From JBQTHI01 sp052390035 (GTDB lineage Bacteria > Actinomycetota > Acidimicrobiia > Spongiisociales > ZC4RG35), in contig JBQTHI010000012.1 of NCBI GenBank assembly GCA_052390035.1, forward strand, positions 14,744 through 78,743: DNA of 64,000 nt. The letters are read 5' to 3'. A program made the translations under genes and the position numbers. Under the pieces are notes generated by a model, which was not told the DNA's origin, made no database searches, and was given only the letters and a program-made list of their open reading frames with translations. Position 1 is the first letter of the stretch. Every line of letters begins with the position of its first letter. This document shows positions 34,223 to 43,239 of the stretch, in pieces.

Positions 34223-35481
34223 TCGCCATCCGCAACGGCTCGGTGCTCACCCGGGACGGGATGATCGAAGCCGATCTGCTAATCGACCAGGATCGGATAA
34301 CACGGGTCGGCGGCAGCTTCGACGCCGACACCACACTCGATGCGGCAGGTGCATGGGTTGGACCCGGTCTGGTCGACCTTCACGCCCATTTTCGGGAGCC
34401 CGGACAGGAGTGGAAGGAGGACATCGAATCCGGTTCGCGAGCCGCCATCAGCGGTGGGTTCACCGCGGTGGTGACTATGCCGAACACCGAGCCGGCCATC
34501 GATGCAGGCCACCGGGCTCGTTATGTCATCGAGCGCGCCCGCCAAGTTGGCCTCTGCCAGGTGGTTCCCGCCGGGGCGATCACGATGGGCCGATCAGGAG
34601 AGGTGATGTCTCATCTCGAGGAGATGTGGGAGGCGGGAGTCAGGATATTCTCCGACGACGGCTCTTCCGTGAGCGACGCCGGGCTCCTCCGCCTTGTTAT
34701 GGATTACGTCGCCGAGAAGGGTGGCGTCATCGCTCAGCACGCCGAAGACCTAGGGCTGTCTAACGGCGGTCACATGCACGAGGGGGCGGTCTCGTCATGG
34801 CTGGGAATCAGGGGCATCCCAGCTCTTGCCGAGGAAGTGGTGGTGGCCCGTGACCTCGCCCTCGCCCAGGTGACCGGCGTGCGATATCACGTCCAGCATG
34901 CCTCCACCCAAAAGACCGTCTCCATGGTGGCCGCCGCCAAGCTCGCTGGGCTTCCGATCACCGTTGAGGTTTCTCCCCATCACCTCTCCTTCCATGAGCA
35001 GAACCTCCTGACGATGGACCCGGCTTACAAGATGTACCCCCCGTTGCGAACCGCCACCGATGCCGCCGCCCTGGCTAATGGCTTACGCGATGGGACGATC
35101 GATGCGGTAGCCACCGATCACGCTCCCCATGCCGCCTTCGAGACCGAGGTCCCCTTTGAAGAGGCCCCGAGAGGGGTGATCGGGCTGGAGACGGCAGCGG
35201 CGGCGGTTAACAGTTCGGTTGGGCTGGCGGCGGAGAGCTTCTTTGCGAGGCTGTCGATCGACCCGGCCCGGATCGCCGGCCTTGCCGACCAGGGCCTGCC
35301 CGTTGAGGAGGGCAACATCGCCAACCTGGTCGTGTTTGACCCTGACTTGATTTGGCGGGTTGAATCCTTCAGGTCGAAGGCCGCCAACTCTCCGTTCCTC
35401 GGAAGAGACCTGCAGGGGATGGTGCTGGCCACCATCTTTGAAGGCCGCCTGACCCATGCGCGGGAATCGGTGGGTTCGTGA
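34219..35481 (+). CDS. pyrC: Dihydroorotase
   Basis: PyrC closes carbamoyl aspartate to dihydroorotate. The 420-residue amidohydrolase has the metal-binding DLHAHFREPGQEWKEDIESG, the TMPNT motif, ITVEVSPHHLSF, and the catalytic DHAPH. This is the long, class I-type dihydroorotase. It is coupled to pyrB and carA by GTGA overlaps. Mycobacteria have an extra small membrane-protein gene between pyrC and carA that is missing here. Confidence 0.96.
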   Translation: MIAIRNGSVLTRDGMIEADLLIDQDRITRVGGSFDADTTLDAAGAWVGPGLVDLHAHFREPGQEWKEDIESGSRAAISGGFTAVVTMPNTEPAIDAGHRARYVIERARQVGLCQVVPAGAITMGRSGEVMSHLEEMWEAGVRIFSDDGSSVSDAGLLRLVMDYVAEKGGVIAQHAEDLGLSNGGHMHEGAVSSWLGIRGIPALAEEVVVARDLALAQVTGVRYHVQHASTQKTVSMVAAAKLAGLPITVEVSPHHLSFHEQNLLTMDPAYKMYPPLRTATDAAALANGLRDGTIDAVATDHAPHAAFETEVPFEEAPRGVIGLETAAAAVNSSVGLAAESFFARLSIDPARIAGLADQGLPVEEGNIANLVVFDPDLIWRVESFRSKAANSPFLGRDLQGMVLATIFEGRLTHARESVGS

Positions 35482-36626
35482 ACGGGCTGCTCGCTACGGC
35501 CGACGGAGAGTTGTTCCGCGGCCGGTCGGTGGGGGTCAACGGGATGACTACCGGCGAGCTGGTCTTCAACACCTCGATGACCGGCTATCAGGAGGTGTTG
35601 ACCGACCCGTCTTATGCCGGACAGGTCGTGGTGATGACCACTTCGCACATCGGCAACTACGGGACCTCGCCGGCCGACGATCAGGCCGTCAGTCCGGCGG
35701 CGCGGGGCCTGGTGGTCCGCAGCTGGTCCGCACGCCACTCCAGCTGGCGGGCGGAGGGGTCGCTTTCCGCACTGCTCGATCGGCATCAGCTGGTGGCGCT
35801 TGCCGACGTCGATACACGCCGTCTCACCAGACACATCCGGGAGAGGGGGGCGATGCCGGTAGCCCTGGGCACCGACGTCGATCACCAGGAACTGGTCGAG
35901 GCGGCGGCGGCGGCTCCCCGGATGGAAGGCCAGGAGCTGGCCACCTCCGTATCCACTCGGGAGCCGTATGCGGTGCCGGCGACCGGCCAACGCCGGGGCC
36001 GGGTGGTCGCGATTGATCTGGGGATCAAGTCCGACATCCTTCGCCAGCTGGCGGCTCGCGGGTTGGATGTGGAGGTGGTGCCGGCCACCACCGGCGCCGC
36101 CCAGGTGCTGGCCTACCAGCCCGACGGGGTGTTCGTCTCCAACGGCCCGGGGGATCCCAAGCCGCTAGCGGCAACCGCCATCACCCTTCAACAGCTTTTG
36201 GGAAGAGTTCCGGTTTTTGGTATCTGCCTCGGCCACCAGGTCTTGGGCCTGGCGGTGGGTGCCACCACCTACAAGCTTCCGTTTGGCCACCACGGTGGTA
36301 ACCACCCGGTGCGGCGCCTCTCCGACGGACGGGTGTCGATCACCAGCCAGAATCACGGTTTTGCGGTCGACCTGTGGTCGTTGACCGGCCGGCCTCGTCC
36401 CGAACGGCATGGCCTGCCCGGTCCCGATCTGCTCCCCGCAGAGGTCGAAACATCAGTCGGCGTCCTCGCCGCCACCCATCAGAACCTCAACGACGGGACG
36501 TTGGAGGGCATGGCGTGTCGCGACGTGGAGGCTTTTTCGGTCCAATACCACCCGGAGGCCGCTCCCGGTCCGCATGACGCCGTGGGCCTCTTCGACCAGT
36601 TCATGATGCTGATGAACCTTGCCTAG
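35478..36626 (+). CDS. carA: Carbamoyl-phosphate synthase small subunit (glutaminase)
   Basis: CarA hydrolyses glutamine and feeds ammonia to CarB. The 382-residue protein has the N-terminal domain with FNTSMTGYQEVLTDPSY and the class I glutaminase domain: C250 in VFGICLGHQ, the GHHGGNHPV stretch and YHPEAAPGPHDA near the C-terminus. The GTG overlaps the pyrC stop. Its 3' end overlaps carB by 8 bases. Confidence 0.96.
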   Translation: MNGLLATADGELFRGRSVGVNGMTTGELVFNTSMTGYQEVLTDPSYAGQVVVMTTSHIGNYGTSPADDQAVSPAARGLVVRSWSARHSSWRAEGSLSALLDRHQLVALADVDTRRLTRHIRERGAMPVALGTDVDHQELVEAAAAAPRMEGQELATSVSTREPYAVPATGQRRGRVVAIDLGIKSDILRQLAARGLDVEVVPATTGAAQVLAYQPDGVFVSNGPGDPKPLAATAITLQQLLGRVPVFGICLGHQVLGLAVGATTYKLPFGHHGGNHPVRRLSDGRVSITSQNHGFAVDLWSLTGRPRPERHGLPGPDLLPAEVETSVGVLAATHQNLNDGTLEGMACRDVEAFSVQYHPEAAPGPHDAVGLFDQFMMLMNLA

Positions 36627-39600
36627 ACGCAACGATCTCCGGTCCATTCTGCTCATCGGCTCGGGACCGATCGTCATCGGTCAAGGGTGCGAGTTCGACT
36701 ATTCGGGCACCCAGGCGGCCAAGGTCCTTCGCCGCGAGGGGTACCGGGTGATACTGGTCAATTCCAACCCGGCGACGATCATGACTGATCCTGAGTTCGC
36801 CGATTCCACCTATATCGAGCCGATCACACCCGAGGTAGTGGAGGAGATCATTGTCCGGGAGCGGCCCGACGCCCTCCTCCCCACCCTCGGTGGTCAAACT
36901 GCCCTCAACCTCACCATGAGGCTGCATAGGGCGGGGGTGCTAGACCGCTTCGGGGTAGAGCTCATCGGTGCAGGAATCGAGGCGATTGAACGGGCCGAAG
37001 ATCGCGGCCGGTTCAAGCAGGTGATGGAGGAGGCCGGCCTCGCCGTTCCCCGGGCCGGTTATGCCCGCTCGATGCCGGAGGCGATGCGGATCGCCGACGA
37101 GATTGGATACCCGGTGATGATCCGGCCTTCCTACATCCTCGGTGGCGGCGGAACCGGAATTGCCTACCAGAGGGACATCTTCGTCGAGATCGCCCGCAAG
37201 GGGCTCGACACCTCACCGGTTGGGGAGATTCTGGTCGAAGAGTCGGTTTACGGATGGAAGGAGTTTGAGCTTGAGGTGATGCGCGACACCGCCGGCAACG
37301 CCGTCATCGTCTGCTCCATCGAGAACATCGACCCGATGGGGGTACACACCGGAGACTCGATCACTGTCGCCCCGATCCAGACCCTCTCCGACCGGGAATA
37401 CCAGGAGATGCGAGACGATGGAATCAAGGTGCTTGAGGTCATCGGGGTAGCCACTGGCGGCTCCAATGTGCAGTTCGCCGTCGATCCGCGGACCGGGCGG
37501 CGGTTGGTCATCGAGATGAACCCCCGGGTGTCGCGGTCATCGGCCCTCGCCTCCAAGGCGACCGGGTTCCCTATCGCCAAAATCGCCGCGCTGCTGGCGG
37601 TGGGCTACACCCTCGACGAGATACCCAACGACATCACGGGCGCCACCCCTGCCTCTTTCGAGCCAGCCCTCGACTACGTTGTGGTCAAGGTACCCCGCTT
37701 CGACTTCGCCAAGTTCCCTTCCGCCCCAGTTCAGCTGGGTACTTCAATGCGAAGCGTCGGTGAGGCGATGGCGATCGGGCGGACTTTCCCAGAAGCGCTA
37801 CAGAAGGCCCTTCGCAGCTTGGAGAACGGGAGGGCAGGGCTCAACGCCGACCCCGCCGAACGGCTGCTGGCATCGTTCACCGACGAAGACCTCTTGGCGG
37901 CGGTGGCCGTACCAACCCCCGATCGGGTCTACCAACTGGCCGAGGCGCTCCGTCGCGGTTTGGAAGTCGACAAGGTGGCCGCCGCCTCGATGATCGACCT
38001 ATGGTTTATCGAGCAGATCACAGAGCTCGTCGACATCCGCACCCGCGCAGAGGCCGCCGGACCAGAAATCGCGATGATGTCAACCGCCAAACGAGCCGGG
38101 TTCTCCGACCGCCAGCTTGGCTACCTGTGGAACCTGCCCGAACGGGAGGTACGCCGGATTCGCCTTGATCAGGGGATCCGCACCACTTTCAAGACGGTGG
38201 ACACCTGTGCCGCCGAGTTCGCCGCCCGGACTCCCTATCTCTATGGCACCTTTGAGGATGAAGACGAGGTGCCGCCCGCCGACCGACCACGGGTGGTTGT
38301 GCTGGGCTCGGGGCCGAACCGGATCGGGCAGGGGATCGAATTCGACTACTGCTGCGTGCATGCTTCGTTCGCGTTGCGCGATGCGGGCTACGAGACGGTG
38401 ATGATCAACTGTAACCCGGAAACGGTTTCCACCGACTACGACACCTCCGACCGTCTCTACTTCGAACCGCTAACAACAGAAGATGTGTTGGCCGTGGTTG
38501 AGGCCGAAGCCCCGGTGGCCGTGATCGTCCAACTCGGCGGGCAGACCCCGCTCAACCTGTCTCGCCGGCTGGCCGAGCACGGTGTCCCGATCGCCGGCAC
38601 CTTGCCAGCGTCAATCGAAGCGGCCGAAGATCGACAGAAGTTCTCCGAACTGTGCAAGGAGCTTGGGATCAAGTTGGCGCCACACGGGATCGCCCACTCG
38701 CCGCTCGAGGCCGGGGAGGTCGTTGACAAGGTCGGCTTGCCGGTGGTGATCAGGCCTTCGTATGTGCTGGGCGGTCGCAAGATGAAGGTGATCTACGGCT
38801 ACGACGAGCTGTCCGATTACCTCACCGATCTGTATGGGAGCGCCACCGAGCCAGATATCACCGATGCCCCCCTGTTGATCGACCGGTTTCTCGAAGCGGC
38901 GACCGAAGTGGATGTTGATGCCGTCTACGACGGGGTCGAGTTACTGGTGGGTGGGATCATGGAGCACGTCGAAGAGGCTGGCGTCCATTCGGGCGACTCG
39001 GCCTGTGTCACCCCGCCGCCCACCCTCAATTTGGAAGCCACCCGGCAGATCACTTCCATCACCGAAACCCTGGCGCGGGCTCTTGAGGTGCAGGGTCTGA
39101 TCAACATCCAGTTCGCGGTCAAAGGGGATGAGGTCTTCGTCCTCGAGGCCAACCCGAGAGCCTCGCGCACGGTTCCTTTCATCTCCAAGGCCTCGGGGAT
39201 TCCTCTCGCCAAGGTGGCGGCGCGGGTCATGATGGGATCCAAACTGGCCGACCTCCGCACCGAAGGTGTGCTGCCGTCGCCCCGAGATGGCGGATTCGTG
39301 GCCGTTAAGGAGGCGGTGCTTCCCTGGGATCGCTTCCCGGAGGAAGACATCGTGCTCACCCCGGAGATGCGTTCCACCGGGGAGGTGATGGGCATCGGAG
39401 CCGACGTCGGAGTGGCATATGCCAAGGCTCTCCTCGCGGCCGGACATGTCCTGCCTACCCGCGGTACGGTTTTCCTCTCCCTGGCGGATCGCGACAAGCC
39501 CATGGGTCTCGCCGTCGCCCAGGCCTTCTCGATGCTCGGGTTCAAGCTGGTGGCGACCCGGGGCACAGCTCGCTTTCTCTCCCACCACGCCATCAGCGCC

Positions 39601-39855
39601 GAAGTAGTCAACAAGGTCGGGGAAGGACCCGATGACACCCGGCACCGGATCGAGGCAGGTGAGGTCAACCTGGTTATCAACACCCCTCGTGGGGGCCGGG
39701 CCCGTTGGGATGGCCGGCTCATCCGCCATACCGCCCGCCGTTTCGACGTCCCGTGTGTTACAACCATCGCCGGGGCCCTGGCGGTGGCAAGGAGTCTGCG
39801 ATCGGGTCCGGGAGCGTTGCGCAGGCCACGGAGCTTGCAGGAGTGGCATGGGTGA
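36619..39855 (+). CDS. carB: Carbamoyl-phosphate synthase large subunit
   Basis: CarB makes carbamoyl phosphate from ammonia, bicarbonate and two ATP. The 1078-residue protein shows two homologous ATP-grasp halves: LLIGSGPIVIGQGCEFDYSG at the N-terminus and VVLGSGPNRIGQGIEFDYCC near residue 555, plus the C-terminal MGS-like allosteric domain (from about 930) that normally binds UMP or ornithine. Start is TTG, 8 bases inside carA; no better start is visible. The stop overlaps pyrD as GTGA. Confidence 0.96.
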   Translation: MPRRNDLRSILLIGSGPIVIGQGCEFDYSGTQAAKVLRREGYRVILVNSNPATIMTDPEFADSTYIEPITPEVVEEIIVRERPDALLPTLGGQTALNLTMRLHRAGVLDRFGVELIGAGIEAIERAEDRGRFKQVMEEAGLAVPRAGYARSMPEAMRIADEIGYPVMIRPSYILGGGGTGIAYQRDIFVEIARKGLDTSPVGEILVEESVYGWKEFELEVMRDTAGNAVIVCSIENIDPMGVHTGDSITVAPIQTLSDREYQEMRDDGIKVLEVIGVATGGSNVQFAVDPRTGRRLVIEMNPRVSRSSALASKATGFPIAKIAALLAVGYTLDEIPNDITGATPASFEPALDYVVVKVPRFDFAKFPSAPVQLGTSMRSVGEAMAIGRTFPEALQKALRSLENGRAGLNADPAERLLASFTDEDLLAAVAVPTPDRVYQLAEALRRGLEVDKVAAASMIDLWFIEQITELVDIRTRAEAAGPEIAMMSTAKRAGFSDRQLGYLWNLPEREVRRIRLDQGIRTTFKTVDTCAAEFAARTPYLYGTFEDEDEVPPADRPRVVVLGSGPNRIGQGIEFDYCCVHASFALRDAGYETVMINCNPETVSTDYDTSDRLYFEPLTTEDVLAVVEAEAPVAVIVQLGGQTPLNLSRRLAEHGVPIAGTLPASIEAAEDRQKFSELCKELGIKLAPHGIAHSPLEAGEVVDKVGLPVVIRPSYVLGGRKMKVIYGYDELSDYLTDLYGSATEPDITDAPLLIDRFLEAATEVDVDAVYDGVELLVGGIMEHVEEAGVHSGDSACVTPPPTLNLEATRQITSITETLARALEVQGLINIQFAVKGDEVFVLEANPRASRTVPFISKASGIPLAKVAARVMMGSKLADLRTEGVLPSPRDGGFVAVKEAVLPWDRFPEEDIVLTPEMRSTGEVMGIGADVGVAYAKALLAAGHVLPTRGTVFLSLADRDKPMGLAVAQAFSMLGFKLVATRGTARFLSHHAISAEVVNKVGEGPDDTRHRIEAGEVNLVINTPRGGRARWDGRLIRHTARRFDVPCVTTIAGALAVARSLRSGPGALRRPRSLQEWHG

Positions 39856-40763
39856 ATGTGGACTTGACGACGACGGTGGGGCCAATCGACCTCCGGTCCC
39901 CATTGGTAGCAGCTTCCGGAACGGTGGGCTCGGTCGTGGAACTCGATGGCATCGCCGACCTTTCGGCTTACGGGGCGGCGGTAGCTAAGAGCGTCAGCGG
40001 CGAGGCGTGGCACGGTCGGGCGGCTCCGCGCTTGGCCCCGGCCGGGGTCGGCATGCTCAACGGGATCGGAATTCAGAATCCCGGCATCGACTCGTGGGTA
40101 TCGGAAATGACACCTCGTCTTGGTGCACTGGCGGTGCCGGTGTGGGGTTCGGCGGTGGGGACCACCCCAGAAGAGTTCGCCCGGGTCGCCCGGGGACTTG
40201 AGCAGGCCGGAGTTTCAGCGGTCGAGATCAATCTGTCATGCCCCAATCTCGCCGGCCATCTCTTTGCCCTTGACCCCGAAGCTTCCGGTCAAGTGGTCAG
40301 CGAGGTACGGGCGGCGGTGCAGCTACCGATCGGGGCGAAGTTGTCACCCAATACCGCCGATCCAGTGCCGGTGGCGGCTGCCTGCGGGTTGGCTGGGGCG
40401 AATTGGGTGACGTTGACCAACACGATCTGGGGCGCCGGCATCGACTCCGACACTCGCCGGCCTTTGTTGTCGGGAGTGGTCGGTGGCTACTCGGGGCCGC
40501 CACTAAAGCCGATCGCGCTGCGCTTTGTGATCGAAGTGAGCCGGTCGCTTCCCGATCTGCCCATTGTCGGATGTGGAGGCGTGTCGACCGGTCGTGATGT
40601 GGTCGAATATCTCCTGGCTGGCGCGAGGGCGGTGGCTGCCGGGACTGTCCATCTGGCCGAGCCGAGGGCAGGGCGGCGGATCATCGAGGAGCTCCGCCGG
40701 TGGATGCTCCGTCATCGGGTCGAGACGGTGGCGGAGTTGATCGGGGCGGTGGAGGAGTGGTGA
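39852..40763 (+). CDS. pyrD: Dihydroorotate dehydrogenase, class 1B-like, without adjacent pyrK
   Basis: PyrD oxidises dihydroorotate to orotate. The 303-residue protein has the catalytic-cysteine motif EINLSCPNL (C130) of class 1 enzymes (class 2 uses serine), plus LVAASGTVG, KLSPNTADP, GGYSGPPLKPIALR and GCGGVSTGRDVVEYLLAGA, which match the class 1B (NAD-linked) pattern. Class 1B normally needs the FAD/FeS subunit PyrK, usually next to pyrD, but here pyrD lies straight between carB and pyrF. GTG 39852 gives the usual N-terminus and a GTGA overlap with carB. Confidence 0.92.
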   Translation: MNVDLTTTVGPIDLRSPLVAASGTVGSVVELDGIADLSAYGAAVAKSVSGEAWHGRAAPRLAPAGVGMLNGIGIQNPGIDSWVSEMTPRLGALAVPVWGSAVGTTPEEFARVARGLEQAGVSAVEINLSCPNLAGHLFALDPEASGQVVSEVRAAVQLPIGAKLSPNTADPVPVAAACGLAGANWVTLTNTIWGAGIDSDTRRPLLSGVVGGYSGPPLKPIALRFVIEVSRSLPDLPIVGCGGVSTGRDVVEYLLAGARAVAAGTVHLAEPRAGRRIIEELRRWMLRHRVETVAELIGAVEEW

Positions 40764-41518
40764 AGTTTGAGAATTCTCCGCTAGCCAATCCGCTGCTGGT
40801 CGCCCTCGACTTCTCCTCGGCCGAAGAGGCGGTGCGTCACGCCGAACGGCTCGCCCCGTGGGTGGGTGGTTTCAAGATCGGTCTCGAGCTTCTCATGGGT
40901 CCCGGACCAGCCGTGGTGGCGGCTGTGCGTTACCTGGGAAAGCCCCTCTTTGTGGATGCCAAGCTGCATGACATCCCGGCCACGGTCAAAGGCGCCGCCC
41001 GCCACCTTGGCATGCTGGGAGCGCGCTGGGTGACGGTGCATGCCGGTGGGGGAGCCGCCATGATCGACGCGGCGGTCGCAGGCCTGGCCGAGGGCGCCCG
41101 GGGCAACCAAGCCGGGATCCTGGCGGTGAGCGTACTCACCAGCCTTGATGCGGCGGGTCTCTCCAGCGTGGGCCTCGGCGGGAGCGTCGGCCGCCAGGTC
41201 GCCCGTATGGCCCGATTGGCTGCTTCGGCCGGTGCCGAAGGGATCGTGTGCCCGGTAAAGGAGCTCGGTGACGTCCACCAGGTGGCGCCAGGCCTTTTGC
41301 GGGTCAGTCCTGGCATCAGGCCGGGTGGTTCGCTCCAGGACGATCAGGTCCGGGCTGCTACCCCGTCGGAAGCGATCGCCCGCGGCGCCGATCTGATCGT
41401 GGTTGGGCGTCCCGTGACCCGAGCAGCTGATCCGGTGAAAGCTGCCAAGGCCATCCTCTCCGAAGTTGCCTTGGCTCGAGGCGGGCGACCTCAAGGAGTG
41501 AGCGCTCCGGTCGTGTAA
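40760..41518 (+). CDS. pyrF: Orotidine 5'-phosphate decarboxylase
   Basis: PyrF converts OMP to UMP, the last step of the pathway encoded here. The 252-residue TIM barrel has the catalytic FVDAKLHDIPATVKGAA and the phosphate-binding region VRAATPSEAIARGADLIVVGRPVTRA. It is the short, bacterial type I form. GTG 40760 follows GGAGG and overlaps the pyrD stop (GTGA). Its last 28 bases overlap the 3' end of the gene on the opposite strand. No pyrE is in the window. Confidence 0.94.
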   Translation: MKFENSPLANPLLVALDFSSAEEAVRHAERLAPWVGGFKIGLELLMGPGPAVVAAVRYLGKPLFVDAKLHDIPATVKGAARHLGMLGARWVTVHAGGGAAMIDAAVAGLAEGARGNQAGILAVSVLTSLDAAGLSSVGLGGSVGRQVARMARLAASAGAEGIVCPVKELGDVHQVAPGLLRVSPGIRPGGSLQDDQVRAATPSEAIARGADLIVVGRPVTRAADPVKAAKAILSEVALARGGRPQGVSAPVV

Positions 41519-43110
41519 GTCGTGGCGGCATCCCACAAGAGGAAGTCCAAGACCCCGGCGTCGGCGGCACCTTCGATTTGGGCCCTTACCTCGGCGGTCC
41601 CATAGTCGACTCCGAGCGAGAAGTCCTGGAGCCAGACGACGACCGTGGCGCCGGTGGGGGCCAGTTGTTTCTGGAACTCGACCATCGATCGGTAGACGAT
41701 GTCATAGGGCTGGGAGTTGGGGTCGGCAACGCCGTATTCTCCCGGTCCCCAGTGCGATGGGTAGACCATCGGCGCGACGTAATCGACGGTTTCTCCGATA
41801 CGGGGGATGTCTTGGGCGATCTCGTGGGGGCGGGTGGCGGCGATTCCGAACACCGAGGCGCCCAGCCTGGCGCCGGCGGCGTGGATCCGGGTGCGGCTGG
41901 CGGCAAGAAACCCGACGATGGCATCGCTCGGCGTTTGATCCCCCTGACCGGGGAATCGCATCAACTCGATGTGCTGGTCGGGGCGGCGGACATAGTCGTA
42001 AAGAATGTCGTCGACCCCGAGGCGGGCGGCCTCCTCGGCGATGGCCATGTTGTACTCCCAAACCTCGGGATGGAACAGATTGGTGAACCCACCGTATTGG
42101 CCGTAAGGCGTTCCATCCGGATTCTGCACCACCAGTTCCATCCTGTTGTTGGCGATGGCCCAATTCGCCAGCTTCGGATCGCGGAATACCACCAGGCGGC
42201 CGATCACTCGTACCCCGAGGGCATGCAACTCCTTGACCACGTCGGCCAGATCCCAAAGCTCGGTGATCGCGTCGATCTCCTCGGCGAGCGTCACCCCGGC
42301 CGGCCACCAAATCTCGCCTTGTTCATCCTTGAGGTCGATCTCGACGGTGTTGATCAGGCCGGCGGCGATCATTTCCATGATCGGGCCCTTCAGCACCGGC
42401 GTGGCCCAGGTATAGCCCGAGGCGTGGACGCCCCGGATCGGATCGTTTCCCTCCATACCAGGAAGGGCGAGGTCGAATATCACATTTACCGAATTGCTGT
42501 TCCCGACGTGATCTGTCGCCGTGATCGAGACTGGGGTTTCGGGCGGCGCCGGAAACTCCGCGCCGAAGCGGCCGCCCTGGGAATTCACCGGTGCGCCGCC
42601 GACGGTGACGACCGCGTCGGGATCATCGATCTCGATGAGGAGCTGGACAACTCCCACCGGCGGGACCGGTTCGCTCGGCTGAAGGATGGTTATCGATGGC
42701 GCCGTGGTGTCCACGACGAAATGTCGCTCCAACGTCACGGCCGGGGCCAGTCGCCCACGATCCGCCACCACAACCAAGGTGTGTTCGCCGTCGGGAAGCT
42801 GGCCGGCCGCAACCGATCGCTCTAATCCCTCGCCACTCACCACCAGCGAAGCGCCGTTGATGGACGCCGCCACCGATCCAACCGCCCGATCGAAGTGCAG
42901 CCGAATAGTCGGTAAAGGCTCCCGTGCACTAAAGATCTCGCCTTCCTCCAACCCACTGACCGTAACCACCGCTTGCCGTGAATAGGCCAAGAGAGGTGTG
43001 GCCACCGCCGACCCGACGATGAGGACCAGGACCGTCCAGCCACGCCGGGTCACCCGGCCCCGGCGACGTGAACGAACAGCTCGAGCGGGGGTGAGGGGAG
43101 GGGAGGTCAA
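41491..43110 (-). CDS. Putative glycoside hydrolase (DUF4015/GH13-like TIM barrel), membrane-anchored
   Basis: The 539-residue protein has an N-terminal basic stretch and a single membrane segment (about 25-43), then an Ig-like region of about 180 residues (TTAPSITILQPSEPVPPVGVV, SITATDHVGNSNSV) and a C-terminal domain matching the DUF4015 putative glycosyl hydrolase family: IRGVHASGYTWA, NTVEIDLKDEQGEI, IGRLVVFRDPKLANWA, ILYDYVRRPDQ and VDYVAPMVYPSHWGPGEY. Substrate is unknown. It is the only minus-strand gene in the accessory block and its tail overlaps pyrF by 28 bases. TTG 43110 is the most upstream start and is uncertain; a TACCCT -10 lies at 43140-43135. Confidence 0.78.
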   Translation of the reverse strand: MTSPPLTPARAVRSRRRGRVTRRGWTVLVLIVGSAVATPLLAYSRQAVVTVSGLEEGEIFSAREPLPTIRLHFDRAVGSVAASINGASLVVSGEGLERSVAAGQLPDGEHTLVVVADRGRLAPAVTLERHFVVDTTAPSITILQPSEPVPPVGVVQLLIEIDDPDAVVTVGGAPVNSQGGRFGAEFPAPPETPVSITATDHVGNSNSVNVIFDLALPGMEGNDPIRGVHASGYTWATPVLKGPIMEMIAAGLINTVEIDLKDEQGEIWWPAGVTLAEEIDAITELWDLADVVKELHALGVRVIGRLVVFRDPKLANWAIANNRMELVVQNPDGTPYGQYGGFTNLFHPEVWEYNMAIAEEAARLGVDDILYDYVRRPDQHIELMRFPGQGDQTPSDAIVGFLAASRTRIHAAGARLGASVFGIAATRPHEIAQDIPRIGETVDYVAPMVYPSHWGPGEYGVADPNSQPYDIVYRSMVEFQKQLAPTGATVVVWLQDFSLGVDYGTAEVRAQIEGAADAGVLDFLLWDAATTYTTGALTP

Positions 43111-43239
43111 AGAGGGTGGACGGCAGGGCTCCCCAGGGTAGCCGGGGCCGCCCCACTCGCCGAGGCGGCTCGTTCAGGTTCGCCCGGCCCCTGGGTTTCG
43201 CGTGGGCGGCGAGTGCCATAGCATGACCGGCCGCTTCCC
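43111..43239. promoter_or_regulatory. Divergent promoter region with 9-bp inverted repeat
   Basis: The 129 bases between the glycoside hydrolase gene and the acyltransferase gene hold a -10 for each: TACCCT on the minus strand (43140-43135) and TAGCAT on the plus strand (43219-43224). An exact inverted repeat CACTCGCCG (43154-43162) / CGGCGAGTG (43207-43215) lies between them. It could be a bipartite operator for divergent control or just a GC-rich coincidence. Confidence 0.35.
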
